Source of the DNA: Apostichopus japonicus
Taxonomy: Eukaryota > Echinodermata > Holothuroidea > Aspidochirotida > Stichopodidae
Length of the DNA: 64,000 bases
Direction of reading: 5' to 3'
NCBI RefSeq assembly: GCF_037975245.1
Contig: NC_092564.1
Span: forward strand, 28,008,984-28,072,983
Shown here: piece after piece, positions 24,746 to 37,189 of the stretch
How positions within the stretch are numbered: position 1 is the first letter of the stretch
Layout of the letters: each line of letters starts with the position of its first letter
The notes under the pieces: generated by a model
Database searches by the model: none
Told to the model about the DNA's origin: nothing
What the model saw: only the letters and a program-made list of their open reading frames with translations
Made by a program: the position numbers and the translations under genes

Positions 24746-27700
24746 GCAAATAATATGGGGAACCGATGTGCAATACAGTGTGTCAGTTGTGAGAAGCGTG
24801 TCCTCAACCTTGCACACCATGTAGCCAGGCAACACCAGGTGAAGGACAAAGGCCAAAGATTATGGCTTAAGTACTAGTGAGGACAAATGTTAGTAGCAAA
24901 TGGTTGTGTAAAGTATCATATATTCAAACAATAAAATAGAAGTCAATTCTAATATTTTGACAAGTAAAATTACTGCCTTTTTTTATTAAGGAACTCACTT
25001 TCTTCTCCCAATTTGAATGACAGCATCTAGCTCTCTCCTTTTCTGCTCAATCAGCATGCAATTGTAGTAGCATCCTGTACTTCTACCCTTAATCAAAAGT
25101 ACTTTTAGTTCAAGGTACTTTCAGAAATAACCCAAGGTATATCGCAAATATCCAAATATCACAAGGTCTCCTGTTAAAAATAACCCTTCACGGTTCACAA
25201 GGTCTCCTGTTAGAAGTAACCCTTCACAGTTCACAAGGTCTCTCCTGTTAGATCTAAAGATGCAGTACTTTAAGTGGCTATATTGTGTGATGTGACTCCA
25301 GTCAATCAGTAACTCTATTCCAGCTAAATCTGAAGATATCTTATGTTACATATATCTCATATGTTGTAAGTGGCTAGACCATGTTTTGTGTTGTGTGATG
25401 TTACTCCAATCAGTCAGTAACTTTATTCGGCAATGGATAACTTTGATTTGTCCAGTGGAAAATCCTGGAAAAGTAAAGAAATTTCAGTTTCAACTTTTAA
25501 CCCTGATAGTTATTGAAATCTTTGATAGCCAAGTACTGTAACAAATTTGTGTTGAGATAATACTAATAGTATGAAATGTTATAAAAAGGTAAAGCTAATA
25601 TGTATAATCAAACCAGGTTTTGAGACTGAAGACTTATTAACTTGGAGATAGTGAGCTTGGTGTCTTGGTAGCACATGCAATAAAAATACTATTTTTGTGT
25701 CATAATATTTACTCACAATACTTTTGTTAATTTTGAAAGTAAATATTTTATCAACATGCCACACTTTTGGACCCATAATGTATTGAATAACCCATCATGT
25801 AAGTTTCTAAGATAGTAACCATGTTTTAATTTATTTGTATCTTCACAGAGGGGCAATCCTATACTGTACAGTAGTTACTCAGATTTTGATGGCGACTAGA
25901 GTAAAGAATTTATGTGGTTTCTCGTCTCAGGACTGATAGATGGGGACCTAGGTAGACTCACAGATGGTTGGAGCAGTTAAGGATCAACTTACAAACAGTT
26001 CCAGTCTGAGACAGTGAGTATGGTTTATTATCCTTGGTCAGATTGTAGGAATGAATGTCTCTGATATGGGTAGTCAGTCTGTCATTGTGCAAGCCAAGGA
26101 TGAACCTTGCCATATCAGAGGCTGTAGAATGTTTGCATTTTGACAAGAGTGTTCTGTTCATTAGTAGTTTAATTACCTAGCCTTTTGGCCATATATTGTA
26201 TGTCCAGTTAGACTTTGGCAGAAAGCTCATTTGTGGCATGATGAAAGTGGTCCTTCCAGAAATTGGTGAAGTAGAGGGGTTAGAAAGGGATTTTCATGAC
26301 ATCTGTAAAAGGGCAGACTGTGCCGGACTCCTATGGATACTTGAGTTATGTCTGCTATGAATAGAAATGATGTGTGCTTTGTGAGTCTCGAAAATTCAGG
26401 TAATGGAGGAATGACAGACCAAGTTCAGCATTTTCTTATTAATGATAGCCTATATAAATGTCAGGTACGCCTAAGCAGTTCTCACTGGTCAGAGGTTGAG
26501 CACTGGTGCATGAGTTGATGATAATTTTGGTTTGTAACCTAAAATATCCCCATCATCAACTCTCAGGCTGAATTTACTTATTCATGTTCTTGTTTGATGA
26601 TTTGTACATCTTTGGTTGTGGCTATGTGCATGCAGGCATTTCTGATTATTTTTTTCATACAGACTATATGTGTGAGCTAACATTGGCTATGCTTGTCCAG
26701 TCAGGCTGTGAATTGAAATTCCTGTTCATGGGTCAATTATACTATCTTTCACTTGCATCATTTCAGGAAAGCAGGAAGTGTTGCTTGCAGTGCTGAACTG
26801 TTTTTATCCAAGCTTACAGTGGCTTTTCTTATTGATTAATGTTGAATGTGTTTCTGTAATTTTTTAATATTTGTGGTTGTAATTTCATGTTTGTCCTGTA
26901 ATTTTTAATTCTGTTCTCTTTCCTTTTTAGCTGTCATTTCCTTGCCCAACATGCTGTTACATTGGAAAAGCACTTTTATATATGGTTCTTCATTGTTTCT
27001 ACAACTACAATCATGGCAGTCTAATGTTTTACAAATATCTAAGTAAAATCACAACTTCAGTAGCAGTATCTCCAGGCCAGCCAATTTGAAGAAGTTCAGA
27101 TTTACTATTTAAAAAATCATAAAATATAGTATTGACCCATGTGACCTAATTAATATGATCTGAGCAACCAATAGTGAGGCATATAGCAGGGCTCTAGCCA
27201 GCTTCACTTGTCCAAAATCAAGTCCAAGTCAACATGTCCTGAGTCCAAGCCATGTCAGAATCAGAGTAAAGGCCGGGACAAGAATATCAGAGTCGAGATT
27301 CCAGTAGAAACATAATTTTGATTTTTGTTGCTCACACCAACTTGGCTGGCCTGGATGTATTGCCATTGCTAATGTTGTTTGTGATTGTACTTAAATATTT
27401 GCAAATATTGGATTGCCATTATGTTATCGATAAGGCATGATAAGTATGGACAGTTTTTCAACTGCTTGTGACAATTAGGGTTCAAAGACATTTTAAAACT
27501 CTTGGCATAGTAGTGTTAATGAAGCAGTCTATGAGTCATGTATTACAAGTTTTCCCTGTCATATTGTATGGGAGGGGCAGAAGAGAGTAAAGGAGGCTAT
27601 TGGGGAATGGCGGGTACGGGTGTGGAGGAGGGGTAGGGAGAGATTAAACTTTGGAAGAGGATCACTCCCAGAAAAGTTGTCCATAGCTGTGTAAAACTAT

Positions 27701-27826
27701 GAATGCATCACTATAATCTCAAACCTTGTTTATTTTCAGTGTGATAATCACCATGCAAAGCTCAAAGATCACCATTCAAGGGACTCGTGCGAAGAGACCA
27801 GCAAGAAAGTTAAAATCCTAGATTAG
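24746..27826 (+). CDS. Putative 56-residue C2H2-like mini-protein, two coding exons
   Basis: Exon 24746-24838 (acceptor CCTATAG, donor GTGAAG) has its ATG at 24755-24757 and encodes 28 residues with CVSCEKRVLNLAHHVARQH, a C-x2-C-x8/9-H-x4/5-H pattern like short C2H2 fingers. Exon 27740-27828 (acceptor TATTTTCAG, donor GTGAGA) continues in phase 0 for 28 residues, is His/Lys-rich (CDNHHAKLKDHH), and ends KKVKILD with TAG at 27824-27826, two bases before its donor. A stop so near a splice site suggests either a mini-protein with a 3' UTR intron or an alternative end of a longer gene, possibly the SET gene further on. No family is recognised with confidence. Confidence 0.4.
24840..27739. other. 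Intron of the putative zinc-finger gene; no further exon seen
   Basis: Apart from the 36-bp repeat, and a diverged pair near 25277-25325 and 25370-25435 (GTGTGATGT-ACTCCA-TCAGTAACT), nothing is recognisable. Confidence 0.4.
25160..25252 (+). repeat. 36-bp tandem repeat, 2.5 copies
   Basis: CACAAGGTCTCCTGTTA starts at 25160, 25196 and 25232; the third copy carries a 2-bp insertion. Intronic position. Confidence 0.85.
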
Positions 27827-28749
27827 AGGTGAGAGGTTTGATCAGACATAGTGAAGTCACATGTTTTTGTGTGATTATGTGTGTGTGTGTATGTCTTATA
27901 ATGGAATCTTGGGTTATATAGTTAAATGAGCCAATATGCCATGTTATGTTGGATTGTTGGTACTCGTACCATAAATTAATTATGAATTAAGTTTTCAATA
28001 TATACACAACTATAAAGTAGGTAAAATTTCATCAAGCATGGAATGTGCTGCTGTACAACATAAATTGACCTTATCAAAATTTGAAAACTTTATTATAACT
28101 CAAACATAAAATGTAAAAACAAATTTTATGGACCAATACAAGATTTCTACATGCCAATAATTTGGGGAATGTTTTGTTACATTTTATAAAGTTGTATTTG
28201 TGTTGTGTGGATCATTCCATTCTAATGCCAATTAGTCCAAAAACATAACATTGACTGTTACATTTAATAATTGTGGTTTTTTACCAAAATTTCTTGGTTG
28301 ATTACTGTAGGTTATAACATGTACCAGTGAGAAATTATCATATTGGAGAATATTTTACCATTTTGTTAAATTTGCTAAACTAGAATGTTAATTCCTGTAT
28401 GGCTATAACATTATTTTATTTTTTCCATTTGGATTGAACCCATGTAAATATGATTATTATCATTACTTAATCAACAATGCAGATTTGAACAATTTGCACT
28501 TTTTAGTAAAAGTTAATTAATAACAACTTTTGTGGCTAATAACTCATTTTTGGCAAGGAAGTCGTTTCTATTTGTGGTTAATCATATGCAAACTCATTCC
28601 TTACTAATTTAATTATGTGATTAATTGTTGGTAAACAATGAAAAGTTCACACTAACTATCATTTCATGCGAAATAATGATCAGTAGTGCAAGCAAGCCAT
28701 GATATTTCTACTGTTCTAGGTTTTCATTACATATTTTTCTTTTATATAG

Positions 28750-28821
28750 ACAAAATGATTGATGCCGAAGATATAAACACAGTAGTTATGATGCTGAAGA
28801 AGGAGACAACACCATACATCA
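28750..28821 (+). CDS. Putative 72-bp exon, unknown protein
   Basis: Acceptor TTTATATAG and donor GTGAGT bound an open frame DKMIDAEDINTVVMMLKKET, entering and leaving in phase 1. It has coding-like acidic and amphipathic composition but no recognised domain. Its phase would fit after the exon at 18450-18550. Confidence 0.35.
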
Positions 28822-30195
28822 GTGAGTTGTATTGTCTTGAAACAATTTTTTGGCTCCTTGTTAATTACTTCCCATACTGGAGGCAACTAAAACTTATGCA
28901 ATCAAGTTGGTGTCTGGGTGTATATGTGACAATGAGCTTGTGAACAAAATATCTCTACAAAATGCATACTAGAGTGATACCATACTTGGTTAATAAGTTG
29001 GGAAGTTGGTGATCCCTATTGTTTTGGTGCACAACTCATGAGTATTAGTGATTGGGCTTGGTTTACTGAGGCCTATAACAAATAGCTTTGGCCATGTTAG
29101 TTTGCGTTTCCAATTTTTAGTGCTAATCTATTGGTATCTCAGTATGTGCCTTTTACTTGTCCCACTAAACATCTATAACATGAGAAGGTGTGATAGGGAG
29201 GGGGGGGGGGGAGGGCTGGATTGGATAACATAGGAGGGAGGAGGGAAGGTAAGAAAGGGTGGACCATTGCACTTTTCCCCAAAACCTTCAGTTTTGTTTC
29301 TCTGATTCACTTTATGCAAATACCATAATTTCAGAGCCAAACACATGGCTAAATCTGGGAAATAAGCTATGGACACCCCTCCTCTCAGACCCCGCCCCTT
29401 TTTCAGACATCAAGGCTCTATGCAGCTATTTGTGTGATCCAAAGAAAATATCATGCTTTGTGCGCCACTGATGTTCTTGTCAAGTGAGAAGATTCAAATA
29501 TGGCCACCCCACTTTCCAAACCCACTGCTGATGCCGTCATGAGGTGATCCAAATAACTTTCATTCATAAAACTACACAAAATCTATAAACATGAATTATT
29601 CCTTAACAATTACAGGTAGGGGCCCCTCAGAATGTAGGTGTTTTTTGTAAGTCACCTACAGCTCACCAGTTTTACATTATTGGGTAAAACAATGAATAAT
29701 TATGAAGATTATCTATTAACTTAGATTGCATTTGGGTCCAAACATGAAAATATTTTTTTTATTATTTTTTTTTTGCATGGAGAAAAACCACACTAAAAAA
29801 CACTTGCCCCTCAAAACGCTGGTCAACAATTTTGCTAATAATTTTCCAGGAACGTGATGAATTAACAACAAATTTTGACTAGTTCACTCATTTTAAACTC
29901 TCTAAGAGTTATTTAAAAGTTGATTGTGTTTCTTGTATTTTTTCCCACTGAGGTTCCCAAAATGCTGGTGTATTGCCCCTCAGAATGCTGATTTTCCCTA
30001 ATGAAAAATACAAAACATGACACCTCCTTTACAAAAAATTTTTTTGTTTTCCCATTCCTTGGCATATTGACAGTCAACAAATGGAAAAATATTCCCCACT
30101 TAAGTAACAAAAGAGCAAAAGTAACCAACAAACATCCTAAATACAATTAACAATACTTTGGATTTCTTCAAACTCAACTATCTACACTTGTACAT

Positions 30196-31490
30196 ATGGC
30201 TCCTGACATTGCTGTCAAGAACATTCCAAATCTTCTCATATCAACAACTGAACGTGGTTCTCAAACACATGAATCCCTGTTGTACAAGTGATTAGAACGA
30301 CACTTAGCAGCACAGAAGGTAGCAAGACCAGTTGTCATTGTTTCTGATGGCCACAGTTCCAGATTTGATATTGAGGTTCTTGAGAGCAAAAGAAATGCAT
30401 ATTTACATCACTCCACCTGACACCACTGGAGTCACACAATTACATGACCAAATCAATCAAAATTTGCACTGTAAATACCATAACAGCAAGGGAGAACTCT
30501 TTTCAGCGGAATGCACAGTCAACAGGGATGGTTTCATGAAGAAATTGGCAGATGTTTGGCCACGGTGGGCAAACAAACTTGAAATAATAAAAAATGCAGC
30601 AAAACGTGTTGGTGTAACCATGGAGCTATAAATCCCAGGTTTATAGCTCCATGGTGTAACTAACCATGGCCTGAGTGTTGAATGGATGCAAAAGGACAAA
30701 TTTGTTCAAGCATCATCTGTTATTCAAGATGAAACTGATGAAACAACAGGACCTTCATCATCAACTTCCAACACATCAATGGTTGAGTCGCCAGTTGGCA
30801 TCAAGAAGTACACCAAGCAGTACTATACGCAAAAACTGGAGAACTCATTAGAAACCATCCAGAAGCTTGAAGTTTCATTCAAGAGTACACCATTGGAGGA
30901 GATTAATGGACTACTGACAATTAAGAAAGTGAAGCCGAAACCAAAGGTAACAAGTAACATGTGGGTAACTCAAGTCTATGGATCCATGGAAGGACAACAA
31001 ATATAAGAGTCAGTGGAGTTATTGAATAAAGAGAACGAAGCAAGGTACAAAGCCAGACAAGACAATAAGTTGAAGAAACAGTGTAATCTAGAGACATTTT
31101 TGAAGATTAAGTCACATTGTGTTTGCTTGAAACCAGATGGCAAGTGTGAGGCAGAGAAGTTGAAACTGTGTCCCAAATGCTTGAATGTGCTGGCTTCCCA
31201 AATATATGCAGTAAAGCTGCATGTAAAGATGAAAATGGAGTCAAGCCTGATATGATTTTGCCTGCTTGCACACAAGGGAAGCGTGTGCGTCGGCGACTTC
31301 TTGTTGATGACTCATCTGTTGAAGAGATGTCTGTAGATGATATTGAGGTTGAAGGTGCAGAAGAGGTTGAGGTTGATGGTGCAGATGACGTTGAGGTTGA
31401 AGGTGTAGATGCTGTCGAGGTTGAAGGTGTAGATGTGATGGGGTTAAGAAGGTTGGATATGAAGGATGTGAAAGTGTCTGTGGGTTAAGG
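30196..31490 (+). pseudogene. Remnant pogo/Tigger-family DDE transposase
   Basis: Reads VARPVVIVSDGHSSRFDIEV, then after a frameshift ITPPDTTGVTQLHDQIN: the second Asp (SDGHSS) and third Asp (LHDQIN) region of DDE_1 transposases, where the family has LLLDGHSSH ... LPPHTT ... QPLD. The N-terminal DNA-binding domains and first catalytic Asp are missing. A TGA near 30289, a frameshift near 30380, the palindromic insert at 30612-30660, a TAA near 31004 and a frameshift near 31190 interrupt it. The C-terminal part has CPKCLNVL ... CSKAACKDENGVKP, a putative zinc-binding tail, followed by a Glu/Val/Asp-rich repeat (31330-31440). Confidence 0.8.
30612..30660. mobile_element. Micro-palindrome insert 2 (35 bp) with perfect 7-bp target duplication
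   Basis: GTGTAAC (30612-30618), a 35-bp foldback with 14-bp perfect arms CATGGAGCTATAAA / TTTATAGCTCCATG (30619-30653), then GTGTAAC (30654-30660). Removing one 7-bp copy and the foldback restores an open transposase frame reading KRVGVTNHGLSVEW, so this is an insertion into the dead transposon. Confidence 0.8.
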
Positions 31491-32766
31491 TGAAATATGA
31501 AGAAGAAGTGTTTATTGGTAGAGTTCTACAAAAGGTGGGAGATGAAGTCTGTGTGAGATGTTTAGAGAAGCCATTTGGAGTAGATAAGGGTATGCCACAG
31601 GAAATGGAAAAAGAGTCTGCTTCTATATTTTATGGTGAAGTGTATGAAGCAGAAGTGCAACCAGGGATGGTGAAATGTGGAAGAATGTAGAAATACATTT
31701 ACCAATAAACATGTGTTTGTGAAATGAAAAGTTGATTAATTTTATAGTTTAGTTATTACCCTTAACAAGTTTGTCTTTTCTGATGATGCTTTATTTGTTT
31801 AATTAAAGTTTCAAATGATAAAGTTGTTTATTATCTGTTAAATATAAATCATTACAGTTAAAAACAGATTGTTCTTTCTTCAGCTACATGAAACTGTTAC
31901 ATGTGAATGTAGGTTCTTTAAAGTGTAATTAATATTCGTTTATACTATATGTGTGTGGTACTGTATTTTGCACCAACCCATAAGCACCCACCCAGTTGAA
32001 CTGACCCACTATGTTAAAAATCTTAAAGGTAGCAAAACTTACATCCAAATGAGATCTTCATTTATATAGTAGTCATTTTGGCAGTATGTTGTGAATTGTA
32101 CATATCTTAGTAAATGTAATGGACATAGAATTGAGGGAATACTGTAGAAGGAAATAGTAAATATTTCTCAGAACATTTAAAAAAAAATGAGAGCAACTTA
32201 TTTAACGTAGTTAAATTACAAAATATGTGAGGTTGGTGTTTATTTTTGGTGTTATTAGTGTAAAATTATATGTTTCATGTAAAAATACAGTTTTGATATT
32301 ACACTATATTGGATTTATTAATTTTTCATAATTTTTTTTATTGACCCTCAAAACGCTGGTTTAATGCCCCTCAAAATGCTGATTCTGATCAAGTAATGAT
32401 GTTTTCAAAAATATCAAGTTACGTACAAAGTGCTATATTTCACTGATCATCATTCTACAAACAGGTAATTTTGCAATGTAAATTACCCCCTAGTTGTCCG
32501 TTTTTGATGCAGTGCCAAGAAGGTACACTTCAATTAATAGCAAATTTTAGATGCACGGTTAGCAAATAGATGATTGTACCCATATGTTTTTTTGGAAACT
32601 ATGAAATAATTTTTGAGTTGTTGGCAATTTTAAATTCATCATACATATATCCTATCTAAAAAGTATAATAGAAAGTTCACGACAGGTTCAGTTTTTTTTC
32701 TAGCCAATAATATTTGTTCACCTACATTTTGAGGGGCACCAGCATTCTGAGGGGCCCCTACCTGTA

Positions 32767-34834
32767 CCAGCAAGAGTCTAATCATGGATAGTACCATATT
32801 GACATTTTAGTCTAGCTAGTTTTCCTTGTTGAAAACGATTCTCCTCTCCTTATGACCCTCCCAATTTAGTAGGGCAGCTGAAAGGGCTGTCAGCTGGGGC
32901 AGGTCTCACCCAGCATGCCCAGGGCCACTAAGCAAGTGTCCATACAAAGATTACAAAAGTGGATAAAATGCTCATTTTCCTGTTGTGATCCTAATGAAGA
33001 AAAAGATTGATGAATTCAAAATGAAATTGAAAAAAATTGAACCCCAAAATGACATGTTTGTTGGACAGTACGAATGCATATATTCCATTATATTTTAGTA
33101 ACCAAACTGACTGAAAAAGAACATTTTTCCTCTCTGCATGCAAATTATTATTTTTGTTTTGTCTAAGGTTAACTTCTAGCTAGGCTGACTCCTACTGGCT
33201 CCTGCTCAACCTTGGTGTGTCTAAATTTCACCACATGGTAGAGCAAAGAAATACCATCATAGATGCATACAATTCAGCCATTACATCTTAAAAATATAAA
33301 AAATGTTGTTGAACTAAAATGTTACAAAATATCTTACTTATATGATTAATTATCCTTCTTTTTGGATGAGATTGCAAGTCTCAGCTCGACACATGGTCCT
33401 TGTCATTGATGGAATGTGTACATGAGTACAGGTGATATTTGATATTAGAAAAGTAGGTTTGAAAAGTTTGGTTTGTCCTATTGCTGTTGTCTATCAGGTG
33501 CCTGGATGACTCTGATGAATTAGCTGAGAGTAGTGACCTTAGAGGGGAGCATTGGTTTAATTCCTTCAAGTTGCTGATGTGTTTACAAGTCTCAGCTCAT
33601 CACCTGATTGCTTGTTGGCATTGATGGAATATGTTCATGAGTTGCTAAGGCCTTTGCCATTGAAGTAAATTGTTCATGTGGAACATTGTCCTTATTTACA
33701 TCTTTTTATATCTAAACAATGAAATTAAAACTTCATTGTTACTTAAATCACATCAAGTTTATGCATGTTGATGACCCACATTTGACCTTCATCACTTTTC
33801 AGCAATATAGTACCTGTCTGAACATATGATATTCCACTCTAAATTTGCTAAACATGACATTTTGTCACTAATATCTGAGAGTTAATCCTAATATATGAAT
33901 ATTCATAACTGCATCTGGCAATTTTTAAAAGTACACATTAGATACATGTGAGGGGGCAAACTGTTAGGTACTTTCAAGAAAATGTAACAGTAACTTCAGT
34001 CCCATACAGAAACTAGAATTTCTTCACACATTTACTGCACAAAAAATGTTTGTATATTCAAAGCTAATTGTTGAGTGGATATTCCAGTTGGTTCATGGTG
34101 AGTCACTCTAGAGATCCCAATTTTGTCTTGAGGTACTGATCAAGTTCGGTCTATAAACAATTATCTCTACATTTGACAAATTTCACCTTGATGTCTTTGT
34201 TGCATTTCAACAAAACCCACAAGTTAATTTTATGCAAAGTTCTGCAAAAGTGCTCTGCAAAACCTTACTTTTAACATACAGCTGGCTGTTGGCCAACAGA
34301 TACTGATAGAGTGCTGCAATATTTCTGTACCTTTAAAGTAGGGGGCTACCATGGACCATTATATTTTCTAAACCAGCCCCTTACTATTAACCTCAAAATA
34401 AATTACTGAATGCAAATGAAAACTCCCATTTTATAAGGGTAAATTTCCACTCCAACCTGTTTTTTATCATTTAACAAAAAACTCATTTGATTATAAATGA
34501 ATTTGGATTCTACACTTGTGCAAAAGGAAATATCATCTGCCATTAGATAATCACTATTTATGGCTGGTACTTATAGTGGCTATCTTTGGTGTGAAAGCTA
34601 TAAATAATCAAAAGTTGATGTGAGTCTTAACTACTCTGGATCATACCTTGCCACTTGGATTTGTTTTAAACAAATATTCATTTTAAGAGCAACATGTCTC
34701 TGATACAAATGGAAAAAAAAAATCAAACAAACCATATTAAAGAATTCTTTCTGCTAACTTTCTACCTATTATTAGATTAAACAGTAGTAATTATTTCTTA
34801 AGCAGCGACTTATGGGATATCATCCAGTTTTGCT
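32767..34834. other. No gene seen; small diverged duplication
   Basis: AT-rich non-coding DNA. A segment around 33372-33425 (CAAGTCTCAGCTC ... CATTGATGGAATGTG) recurs at 33582-33644, about 210 bp on. Confidence 0.5.
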
Positions 34835-34928
34835 TCTGCCTTTAACTTGCTGCTTTCAATGTCATTGCATGTGTATTGTTTTTATGCTTTTAAATGTTTT
34901 GTGATGTTGTCTCTCTTTTTTTATGTAG

Positions 34929-35029
34929 TTTCATAAAAGGATCACCCTACACCAGGACTGCCTCCATCATGCGCAATCAAAGTGTGATGTGCAAAGACTT
35001 TGAAGTGAGGTTCATCATTGATACCATTG
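34929..35029 (+). CDS. Putative exon in duplication copy B, unknown protein
   Basis: Paralogue of 18450-18550: the same acceptor and donor, 101 bp and frame (FIKGSPYTRTASIMRN...). Three residue differences from copy A. Function unknown. Confidence 0.4.
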
Positions 35030-36740
35030 GTAAGATGTAAAAAATAATATGTAAATGCCTGCTTAGGATATTCTGTATGATAGTTCATCAAATTCAAGTG
35101 GGAAGTGATCCACAGCTTAAACTATAAAACTAACACTATAAATTTCAACTTGAATGTTTGTCAAATTGCTTTTATTGACATTGGAGTACAGTATGTAAAG
35201 GTAGTCTGTATTGGCCCTAAATTTTGGCATGCTTAAATTGCTAGAAGTTTTCAAAAAGTACTGACCGTGAGGTCTTTACTTTCCAAACTGTTCTCATATT
35301 CTAAATGAACACACAAGATGACTGAATGTCCCAGTGAGGTAAATTGATTTAGTTCCAATATGGAAAGTACCGCCATTTACTGTTGCTCAATGGAATACTA
35401 TTATGAAGACAAAGCAATTTTTCTTCCTGGGATTGGGGTGGGGTGGGGGGATGAGGGGGTCATGCCCAGTGTCTGTCTCATTTTGTTTTGTCCTTTTTGT
35501 GTGTGGGGGAATGGGGGGTGTTCATTTAGAAGAGTTGGTCTTGATAACATTACTGTTTCATTATAATGGTTGTAAAGATGGAGGGATGGGGGTGAGCAGA
35601 AAGAAGGGAGATTATTTAAGAACAAAATCACTTGTAGAACACCAACTGTGTATGGCCTTCTGTGATTATTCCCAATCCGATATGGAACGCGGGAGTGAGG
35701 CTGTCCAAGATTGAAGACATTAGACACAACCAGTGTTTCCGCTAAGCCGCTATGACGCGATTTTGACGCAATGGCTTGCCGATTTGACGCACTGGCGATC
35801 AGAGAGAGAGAAAAAAAAAGAGGGTTTCATTTTTTCCTGAATTTTATACAGTGTGCATAGAAAAAAAATATCGTTTCGAAAGCCATGGTGTTCACAACTT
35901 CAACTTGAAGTGAAGAAATTATTAATGTAAATTGTTTCCAATTTATCGTCAGAAATGTTAAATTAACAATCGTTAACTTTACCGTAGCGCTGTTTTTCTA
36001 TACAGTCACGTAGATTTAGCTCGATTGTTGTAAAGCTAAATCATAAAACGTAACGTGCACGTGCACTGATGCATTGCCGACACTACGATGGTTCGCAATA
36101 CCACTCTCAGTGTACTAAATATAATATCTGTATAGCCTACCTTACATTACATTGCAACAGGGTCAGAAATAAGCGGGGGCGACGGGCGATTCGCCCTAGC
36201 AAGTGTTTAAAAAAGCCCTCCCAAAGCACAATTGCGAGGACGAAAAAGAAATATAAGAAAATCGCCTTCGTAATATCAGGTGTCTGTGTAAATTTAATTG
36301 TGACAAGCTTTTTGCTTTAGCTAGGTTTTGCAGTAGCAGCGCGAATCGCACAAACAGTTCTCACAATCCCGCATCACATTTGATCAAATTTGAAGCAGTG
36401 CGGGAGGGTCGTGCAATCCCCAGGAACTTCCCGTGGCAAATTACGGCTTCCACTAAGCAATTTCAGTACCAGCGACAATAACCTCAAATCCCCAAAAATA
36501 TCCGACCACATGGTAGCCTAACTTCAAACTAAGTCAACATGGAACTCTAACCTAGCCATCTGATTATTCGCTCAAGTTGTGTCGCAAATAAAAAATAAAA
36601 ATATCCAAGAAAAAATGCAATCTTTGACAACATGTTAGCCTAACAACCACACTAAGTCAATGGGAAATGTAGCCTAACCATCGGTTTGCGAAAAATAATA
36701 ATAACAGTACTTTCCGTAACTTTGTTTACATACTTTCCTT

Positions 36741-37175
36741 GTTGCATTGACGAGATCCGTTATCTCGTCAAAACGTCAATTTTCGGAATTTTGTCATCTT
36801 GTCGAGATGGTAGTAAGTGTGCAACTCGTCAATTGGCAGAAAATTGATGCATTGACGAGATCCGTTATCTCGTCAACTCGTCAATTTTCTGAATTTTGTC
36901 ATCTTGTCGAGATGGTAGTAAGTGTGTAACTCGTCAATTTGCAGAAAATTGTTGCATTGACGAGATCCGTTATCTCGTCAAAACGTCAATTTTCGGAATT
37001 TTGTCATCTTGTCGAGATGGTAGTAAGTGTGTAACTCGTCAATTTGCAGAAAATTGATGCATTGACGAGATCCGTTATCTCGTCAAAACGTCAATTTTCG
37101 GAATTTTGTCACGTTACCATCTCGTCAACTCGTCAATTTGCAGATAATTGTCGTTTTGTCAAGTTGGTAACTCGT
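36741..37175 (+). repeat. 105-bp minisatellite with internal palindromes, about four copies
   Basis: CATTGACGAGATCCG occurs at 36745, 36850, 36955 and 37060, exactly 105 bp apart. Each unit contains a perfect foldback TTGACGAGAT-CCGTT-ATCTCGTCAA and further CTCGTCAA words in both orientations. Because 105 is divisible by three, one frame stays open across units; I regard that as coincidence. Confidence 0.95.
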
Positions 37176-37189
37176 CAATGCAATGTCTC

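Larger units (their letters stand above)
29611..32766 (+). mobile_element. Pogo/Tigger-like DNA transposon, decayed, TA target duplication
   Basis: Terminal inverted repeats of 28 bp with two mismatches begin CAGGTAGGGGCCCCTCAG at both ends (29613 inward and 32764 inward on the other strand), flanked by TA at 29611-29612 and 32765-32766. GCCCCTCAAAACGCTGG-type words recur inside both ends (29806, 29973, 32344, 32367 and in the right terminus), as expected for subterminal transposase sites. The interior carries a broken DDE_1-type transposase. The element is 3.15 kb between the TA copies. Confidence 0.88.

Noticed and set aside
25958-26161. Minus-strand 67-codon frame beginning MNRTLLSKCK
   Set aside because: Looks protein-like, but no known domain, no splice context and no second copy in the window.
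30332-31690. A domesticated gene made from the pogo-like transposase
   Set aside because: Stops, frameshifts and the palindromic insert interrupt it, and the first catalytic Asp and DNA-binding domain are missing.
36747-36929. 60-codon repetitive frame
   Set aside because: Product of the 105-bp minisatellite (105 is a multiple of three).
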